From: Burkholderiales bacterium
GTDB taxonomy: Bacteria > Pseudomonadota > Gammaproteobacteria > Burkholderiales > Usitatibacteraceae
NCBI GenBank assembly: GCA_025360815.1
Contig: JANYBL010000124.1
Span: forward strand, 36,294-100,293
Direction: 5' to 3'
Length of the DNA stretch: 64,000 nucleotides
The notes beneath the pieces were generated by a model. It worked only from the letters and a program-made list of their open reading frames with translations. It ran no database searches and had not been told where the DNA came from. Within the stretch, counting starts at the first letter, position 1. Every line of letters starts with the position of its first letter. This document shows, in pieces, positions 59,039 to 64,000 of the stretch. Position numbers and translations under genes: made by a program.

Positions 59039-60586
59039 ATGGATTTGAGAAAACGTACCACTACCATCAAGTTATCGACCATCGCGACTGCGGTCGTGCT
59101 TTCTGCTTTCGGTGCGTATGCGTATACGCAGAGGAACATTTTTCTCGTTGGCGATTCGCACGCTTCGTCAGTGACATCGGTCGCATCGACGGTCGCATCG
59201 ACGGCCACATCAACGGCCACATCAACGACGGTATCGACGTCGGTGCCGCAAGGATCGGGCGAGCCGGCCCGATATCCAACCGCGCTGCCGAATTTTGCTG
59301 ACATCGCCGCCAGCCAGGGCCTTGCTGTCGTTAATATCAGCGTCGCCGGTACCATCAAAACCGCGACGCCTGGTTTGAGAGACATGCCGCAATTTGATTC
59401 CAACGATCCATTTGCGGATTTTTTCCGGCGTTTCCAACCGCAGATTCCGCGCGGAGGTGTGCCGACACGCGGCCAAGGAAGCGGTTTCATCGTGAGCTCT
59501 GACGGCATCATACTGACCAATGCCCATGTGGTTGCAGATGCCGACGAAGTTACCGTCAAGCTGACTGACCGCCGCGAATTCAAGGCGAAGGTAATTGGTG
59601 TCGATAAACCGACCGATGTGGCTGTATTGCGGATTGACGCTAAAAACTTGCCTGCGGTGCGCATCGGTAACCCGACCACAACACGCGTCGGTGAATGGGT
59701 GGTTGCAATTGGCGCGCCGTTTGGCTTCGAGAACAGCGTTACGGCGGGCATTGTGTCGGCAAAATCACGTTCCCTGCCATCGGAAGGTTATGTTCCGTTC
59801 CTTCAAACTGACGTTGCCATCAATCCGGGAAATTCGGGCGGCCCGCTGTTCAACCTTAACGGCGAGGTGATCGGCATCAACTCGCAAATATACAGTCAGA
59901 GCGGAGGCTACCAAGGGCTGTCGTTCGCCATCCCGATCGACGTCGCGATGAAAGTCGAACGCCAATTGCTTGATACCGGCAAGGTGAGTCGCGGACGTCT
60001 CGGCGTGTTAGTTCAAGAAGTGGATCAGCCCCTCGCGGAATCGTTTGGTCTGGATAAGGCCACTGGCGCACTGGTCGGCACGGTGGAACGCGGTAGCCCT
60101 GCCGCAAAGGCCGGTATTGAACCAGGAGATGTGATTCTGAAATTCAACGGCCGCGACATCGCGCATTCATCCGATCTGCCACCCTTGGTTGCTGATCTCG
60201 TTCCAGGTACCGAAGCCAATGTGCAGATATGGCACCAGAAACAGGCGAAGCACGTGCGGGTGACCGTCGGCGAATTGAAAACTGCGCGCAGTGAAGCCCA
60301 GAATGATCCTGCGGCCAAGACCAGTCTTGGACTTGCTGTTCGTCCGTTGACGGCTGATGAGCGTAAAGAAGCCGACGTCAGTGCAGGGCTATTGGTTGAG
60401 GGCGCGACGGATGGGCCTGCCGCGCGGGCCGGAATTCGCGAGGGCGATGTCATTCTTTCGGTGAACGGGAAACCGGTTGCTAATGCCGAGCAATTGCGCA
60501 AGCTGGTCAGCGAGAGCGGCAAGCGTGCTGCGTTACGAGTGCTGCGCGAGGACCAGCAGCTGTTTGTGCCGATCAATCTGGGTTAG
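59039..60586 (+). CDS. Do-type periplasmic serine protease (DegP/DegQ family)
   Basis: This 515-residue envelope protease/chaperone has an N-terminal hydrophobic anchor or signal (LSTIATAVVLSAFGAYAY). A Ser/Thr/Ala/Val repeat linker (46-68) follows, then a trypsin-like domain with catalytic His163 (LTNAHVV), Asp193 (PTDVAVL) and Ser266 (NPGNSGGPL). Two PDZ domains follow (about 325-410 and 425-510). It degrades or refolds damaged exported proteins. The frame extends to 59006, but GAGGTG precedes the ATG at 59039. It follows hsp20 and is likely stress-related. Whether it is DegP, DegQ or MucD is not decided. Confidence 0.94.
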   Translation: MDLRKRTTTIKLSTIATAVVLSAFGAYAYTQRNIFLVGDSHASSVTSVASTVASTATSTATSTTVSTSVPQGSGEPARYPTALPNFADIAASQGLAVVNISVAGTIKTATPGLRDMPQFDSNDPFADFFRRFQPQIPRGGVPTRGQGSGFIVSSDGIILTNAHVVADADEVTVKLTDRREFKAKVIGVDKPTDVAVLRIDAKNLPAVRIGNPTTTRVGEWVVAIGAPFGFENSVTAGIVSAKSRSLPSEGYVPFLQTDVAINPGNSGGPLFNLNGEVIGINSQIYSQSGGYQGLSFAIPIDVAMKVERQLLDTGKVSRGRLGVLVQEVDQPLAESFGLDKATGALVGTVERGSPAAKAGIEPGDVILKFNGRDIAHSSDLPPLVADLVPGTEANVQIWHQKQAKHVRVTVGELKTARSEAQNDPAAKTSLGLAVRPLTADERKEADVSAGLLVEGATDGPAARAGIREGDVILSVNGKPVANAEQLRKLVSESGKRAALRVLREDQQLFVPINLG

Positions 60587-60657
60587 TGGTTGAATCAACA
60601 TGGTTTAATCAACAAGCGGGGAAACGAAGATAAATGGCCGCTTAGAAGATCCGGTGA

Positions 60658-60690
60658 AAATGGCCGCTCTTGAACGAAGGGCGGCCATTT
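60658..60690 (+). terminator. Hairpin after Do-type protease gene
   Basis: The perfect 10-bp stem aaatggccgc / gcggccattt has a 13-base loop. The T-tract is poor (agctttcgc), so termination strength is uncertain. A further copy of aaatggccgct lies 26 bases upstream. Confidence 0.55.
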
Positions 60691-60797
60691 AGCTTTCGCA
60701 AAGAGCTGCAATAATTTCGTCATACTAGGCGCGTACTGTTCGGCAAGATTACAATTCTTGTCTAAATCTGCCCAACCTCCAACGCCAAGGATCGCCC

Positions 60798-62660
60798 ATG
60801 AAACGCCCTGAAATCTCTGCTTTCACTTTATCGGCCAGCTTAAGCAAATTAAGCACATTAAGCACATTAGGCACGCTGCTGGTTTCGTCCGTTTTTTCTG
60901 TCTCCGCCCTCGCCGGCGCGATTTTTCCGGTCGATCGTGCCGCTATCTTGGTCGGCTCGAAATTCGATTTCAAAGTTGAATTTGACGACATTGTTGATCC
61001 CAACAACGTCAAAGTCACCATCAACGGCGTTGATCACGTTAAAGCGCTCGGCAAAGCGGCGACCTTTATTGAAAACGAAGACCAGCTCAAAGCATCGTCA
61101 TTGGTATTACGCGATGTCGTGATCGACAAGCCCGGCCGCTATGACATCGTTGCGACCAGCGGCAAGCAAAGCATGAACGTGAGCTGGGAGGTTTACAGCA
61201 CTGGAACCCGTAAAGCCAAAAACGTGATTTTGTTTATCGGTGATGGCATGTCAGTTGCCAACCGAACGGCGGCACGGATGCTCTCGAAGGGCATTAAAGA
61301 AGGTAAATATTTTGGCAAGTTGTCGTTTGATGATATGCCGCATATGGCGCTGATCGGCACTTCTGGTGTTGATTCCGTCATTACCGATTCCGCCAATTCG
61401 ATGCATGCTTACACGACCGGCCACAAATCGAGCGTCAACGCGCTGGGCGTTTATGTCGGGCGCAACAAAGATAATTTGATGCATCCCAAAGTTGAAACCA
61501 TCACCGAGGTCTTGAAACGCAAAACCAAGATGTCGGTTGGCATTGTCAGCGATGCTGAAATTCAAGACGCGACGCCGGCCGGAATGTTTGCGCACACCCG
61601 CCGCCGAAGTGACAAAGACGTGATCACGGAACAGCTCTTTTTTGCCCAGCCCGATGTGGTGCTCGGCGGCGGCTCAGCTTACTTTTTGCCCAGCAGCACG
61701 CCCGGCTCAAAGCGTAAAGATACGAACGATATGATCGCGCTGTTTCAGGCCGACGGTTACAAACTGACCACGAGCAAAGATGAAATGCTGTCGGCGGCAA
61801 AAGACGCCAAAAACAAAAAGCTGCTCGGCTTGTTCCATCCTGAAAATTTGGATGGCTCGCTGGATCGTTTGTATCTCAAAAAAGGCACGGTTGATAGGTA
61901 CCCGAACCAACCAGACCTGACCGACATGACCCGTGCCGCGATTGAAGTGTTGTCACGTAATAAGGAAGGCTTCGTGCTGATGATTGAGGCCGGGTTGATT
62001 GATAAATTTAATCACCCGATGGATTGGGAGCGTAGCGTTTACGACACCATCATGCTCTCGAACGCGGTGCAGATTGCCAAAGATTTCGCGGCCAAAAATA
62101 ACGACACGCTGATCATCGTCACCCCGGATCACACCCATGGCCTGTCGATAGTCGGTACGGTGGACGACAGCAAGCCCGGCGACAATATGCGCGATAAAGT
62201 AGGTGTTTACGAACAGGCTGGTTATCCGAATTATCCGGCTGCTGATGCACAAGGTTATCCGCCTTCGGTAGATGTATCGAAGCGTTTGGCCATGTTTTAC
62301 GGCAACACGCCCGACTACTATGAAACCTTTAAGCCCAAGCTTGATGGCCCATTTGTGCCCGCCGCGAAAGATGAAAAAGGCAACATCGTCGCCAATCCAA
62401 AATACAAAGATGTTCCGGGCGCGATTTTACGCGTCGGTAATTTGCCGGGTGTCGGCGCGCGAGCAGCTGACCAAGGCACGCACACAGCCGATGATGGCGT
62501 TCTCACCGCCATAGGCCCCGGTTCCGAACAATTCAAAGGCTTTATGGATAACACGGAAGTATTCCGCGCAATGGTAAATGCGTTGGGTTTGGGGCAAACT
62601 AAGACGGTAGCAGCGTCTAAAACCCCGATCACAGCAAATGCAAAGGCCATGAAGAAATAA
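60798..62660 (+). CDS. Alkaline phosphatase (PhoA superfamily)
   Basis: This 620-residue exported phosphomonoesterase has a signal peptide (to about Ala39), then a beta-sandwich-like N-terminal domain (42-135) not found in E. coli PhoA. The catalytic domain follows. Metal and active-site residues are NVILFIGDGMS (Asp149), the nucleophile Ser198 in VITDSANSMHAYTTG, GIVSDAEIQDATPA, LMIEAGLIDKFNHPMD, IIVTPDHTHG and, near the end, THTADDG. It frees phosphate from organic esters in the periplasm. No Pho box was recognised upstream. Two further genes follow closely. Confidence 0.9.
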   Translation: MKRPEISAFTLSASLSKLSTLSTLGTLLVSSVFSVSALAGAIFPVDRAAILVGSKFDFKVEFDDIVDPNNVKVTINGVDHVKALGKAATFIENEDQLKASSLVLRDVVIDKPGRYDIVATSGKQSMNVSWEVYSTGTRKAKNVILFIGDGMSVANRTAARMLSKGIKEGKYFGKLSFDDMPHMALIGTSGVDSVITDSANSMHAYTTGHKSSVNALGVYVGRNKDNLMHPKVETITEVLKRKTKMSVGIVSDAEIQDATPAGMFAHTRRRSDKDVITEQLFFAQPDVVLGGGSAYFLPSSTPGSKRKDTNDMIALFQADGYKLTTSKDEMLSAAKDAKNKKLLGLFHPENLDGSLDRLYLKKGTVDRYPNQPDLTDMTRAAIEVLSRNKEGFVLMIEAGLIDKFNHPMDWERSVYDTIMLSNAVQIAKDFAAKNNDTLIIVTPDHTHGLSIVGTVDDSKPGDNMRDKVGVYEQAGYPNYPAADAQGYPPSVDVSKRLAMFYGNTPDYYETFKPKLDGPFVPAAKDEKGNIVANPKYKDVPGAILRVGNLPGVGARAADQGTHTADDGVLTAIGPGSEQFKGFMDNTEVFRAMVNALGLGQTKTVAASKTPITANAKAMKK

Positions 62661-63209
62661 GTGTCCCATTGCAACAGAGAAATCCCAATACCGCTCCTAC
62701 CACCGCCGCGCTGCCTTCCAATCAAGCATAGCGCGACGGTCTCGGTGCTATCTAAATCTGCGAGAGCTGCGCTGGGCGTTACTCTCGCGTTCTGCGTGTT
62801 TGCGTTGAATCAGGCCGCGATGGCCGAAGACGGCAAACCGACCGAGTTACGTTTCGAGGAAATCTATTCAAAATACGGCGTGCTCGGATTGGAGCTTTCC
62901 CCTAAAGCCAAATCGCTCGTCGGCAAACCGGTGCGAGTGCTCGGCTTTATTGCGCCACCGTTGAAGGCCGAGGCCGCATTTTTTGTGCTGACTCGCGCGG
63001 CCGCGACGGTCTGCCCGTTTTGTAGCTCCGATGCCGACTGGCCGGTGGATATCATGGTGGTCTATCCCCGCAACAAAGGCCAAGCCCTGCACAGCACTGC
63101 ACCGATGGCGATTACCGGCCAACTTGAATTGGGCTCAAAAACCGATCGTGAAACCGGCTTTGTGAGCCAAGTCAGAATCGTCGATGCCGAAATGCAAAAG
63201 CTGCGGTAA
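62661..63209 (+). CDS. Exported protein with CPFC motif, next to ABC transporter
   Basis: The 182-residue product has a hydrophobic signal-like segment (AALGVTLAFCVFALNQAAMAED, 36-57). A compact domain follows with RFEEIYSKYGVLGLELSPKAKSLVGKPVRVLGFIAPPLK and the cysteine pair TVCPFCSSDADWP, which could bind a metal or form a disulfide. It ends VRIVDAEMQKLR. I do not recognise the family. The start is uncertain: GTG at 62661 directly follows the phosphatase stop, and a later GTG (62745) would still leave the signal. Its stop shares one base with the ABC gene start, so the two are coupled and probably work together. Confidence 0.7.
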   Translation: MSHCNREIPIPLLPPPRCLPIKHSATVSVLSKSARAALGVTLAFCVFALNQAAMAEDGKPTELRFEEIYSKYGVLGLELSPKAKSLVGKPVRVLGFIAPPLKAEAAFFVLTRAAATVCPFCSSDADWPVDIMVVYPRNKGQALHSTAPMAITGQLELGSKTDRETGFVSQVRIVDAEMQKLR

Positions 63210-64000
63210 TGGCGGTGTTAGCGGATGCTGGTCAAGTAGAAAATGCCCTGAAAGTGGCTCCAGTGCTGGTGTTTGAGGGTGTTAGCCTTGTCTATTCAGT
63301 GCCAAATCAGCGCCAAATTTCACTGCTGGACAACGCTGATTGGTCGCTCGGACGCGGCGCACAAGTGGCGCTCTGCGGGCCGTCTGGTTGCGGCAAAACA
63401 TCCGTTCTCAATCTGCTGGCCGCGATTGAAAAACCGCAGCAAGGCCGCATCATCTGGCATGACGGCAGTGGACAAACCGAGATCACCGCGCTTCCAACAT
63501 CGCAACAAGAAGCATGGCGGAGAGCTGCGCTGGGCCTTGTGTTTCAGCAGTTTCACCTGCTTCCGCATATGACCGCGCTGCAAAACGTGCTGCTGCCGAC
63601 ACGCTTTGCGGCATGGCAGCCAACGCCACAGCAACAGGACCGCGCGAGCGCCTTGCTGGATCGCGTCGGCGTACGTCCGAACGCTGATATCCGCGTGCTT
63701 TCGCGGGGCGAGCAACAGCGGGTTGCGGTCGCGCGGGCGCTGCTCGGTGGGGCATTTGGTGTGGGGGGCACGGCGCCGCGGGTGGTGCTGGCTGACGAGC
63801 CCACCGCCAGCTTGGATACTGCAACGGCGCAAATCGTCGCGACGATGCTCAGTGAGCTCTGCCGCGAACAGGGCAGCACGCTTATTATCGCCACCCATGA
63901 TCGCGACATCGCCGCGATGATGGACGCTGTGTTTGATATGGCGAATGGCAAGATTATTGAAAGGGTGCTGGAAACCCCTATTGAAACCCCAGTTTCAACC
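63209..64000 (+). CDS. ABC transporter ATP-binding protein (LolD/MacB type), 3' end outside window
   Basis: The frame from ATG 63209 stays open to the window edge (264 codons seen). Walker A is CGPSGCGKTS (67-76), the Q-loop GLVFQQFHLLPHMTALQNVLLP, the signature LSRGEQQRVAVARALL (a variant of LSGGQ with Arg), Walker B VVLADEPTASLDTATA and the switch His in IIATHDRD. The FQQFHLLPHMTALQNV wording is that of LolD/MacB-like exporters that work with FtsX-type permeases. The permease is expected just beyond the window. It may extract or move a lipoprotein or other envelope cargo together with the upstream exported protein. Confidence 0.9.
   Translation, partial: MAVLADAGQVENALKVAPVLVFEGVSLVYSVPNQRQISLLDNADWSLGRGAQVALCGPSGCGKTSVLNLLAAIEKPQQGRIIWHDGSGQTEITALPTSQQEAWRRAALGLVFQQFHLLPHMTALQNVLLPTRFAAWQPTPQQQDRASALLDRVGVRPNADIRVLSRGEQQRVAVARALLGGAFGVGGTAPRVVLADEPTASLDTATAQIVATMLSELCREQGSTLIIATHDRDIAAMMDAVFDMANGKIIERVLETPIETPVST

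Overview
The window looks like chromosomal DNA of a betaproteobacterium, most like Burkholderiales and relatives. The reasons are the gene content and order: smc-zipA-ligA, ribBA-ribH-nusB-thiL-pgpA-ugpQ, clpS-clpA, a RibBA whose GTP cyclohydrolase half has decayed, an OxyR with Cys199 and Cys208, and a cysteine-free glutaredoxin-like protein. Genes are dense and on both strands. There is no insertion sequence, prophage, CRISPR array or rRNA operon. This is inference from protein resemblance; no database search was possible.

Layout. 0.4-9 kb: a proline-rich membrane-anchored protein, an MFS carrier, a cold-shock protein, a DUF427 protein, an FAD oxidoreductase, a glutaredoxin-like protein, an EF-hand protein and purB. 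9-18 kb: a glutathione transferase, mnmA, an Ala/Lys-rich secreted protein, rluE, a second cold-shock gene, clpS-clpA, and a cytochrome c plus flavoprotein pair of the sulfide dehydrogenase type. 18-27 kb: one leftward block running smc, zipA, ligA, galU, hpt. 27-35 kb: queF, the riboflavin/thiamine/phospholipid block ribBA-ribH-nusB-thiL-pgpA-ugpQ, an orphan ParA flanked by tandem repeats, oxyR and a tRNA-Val. 36-41 kb: a PLP-dependent basic amino acid decarboxylase with a lone receiver protein behind it, a frameshifted secreted-protein gene, and an acyltransferase. 41-50 kb: a complete histidine-utilisation locus made of hutUH facing left and hutCDIGF facing right. It uses the HutF/HutG route, which yields formate and glutamate. 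50-55 kb: a TauE-type carrier, a membrane-tethered EEP protein and a four-gene metal-handling operon. 55-64 kb: an M14 carboxypeptidase, Hsp20, a Do-type protease, an alkaline phosphatase, a periplasmic protein and the start of an ABC transporter.

Most interesting points. A near-consensus sigma-54 promoter lies 54 bases before a strong terminator in the plsC-hutH gap. It predicts a roughly 78-nt non-coding RNA with an unpaired CUCCUCC anti-Shine-Dalgarno stretch. The hutU promoter carries a perfect 14-bp palindrome exactly filling its 17-bp spacer, an economical HutC switch. The ParA gene has 10-bp and 12-bp tandem arrays on its two sides and no ParB. A candidate 31-bp intergenic repeat occurs three times. 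Several genes (hutD, hutF, degP-like, phoA-like) carry in-frame simple-repeat insertions in linkers or leader peptides.
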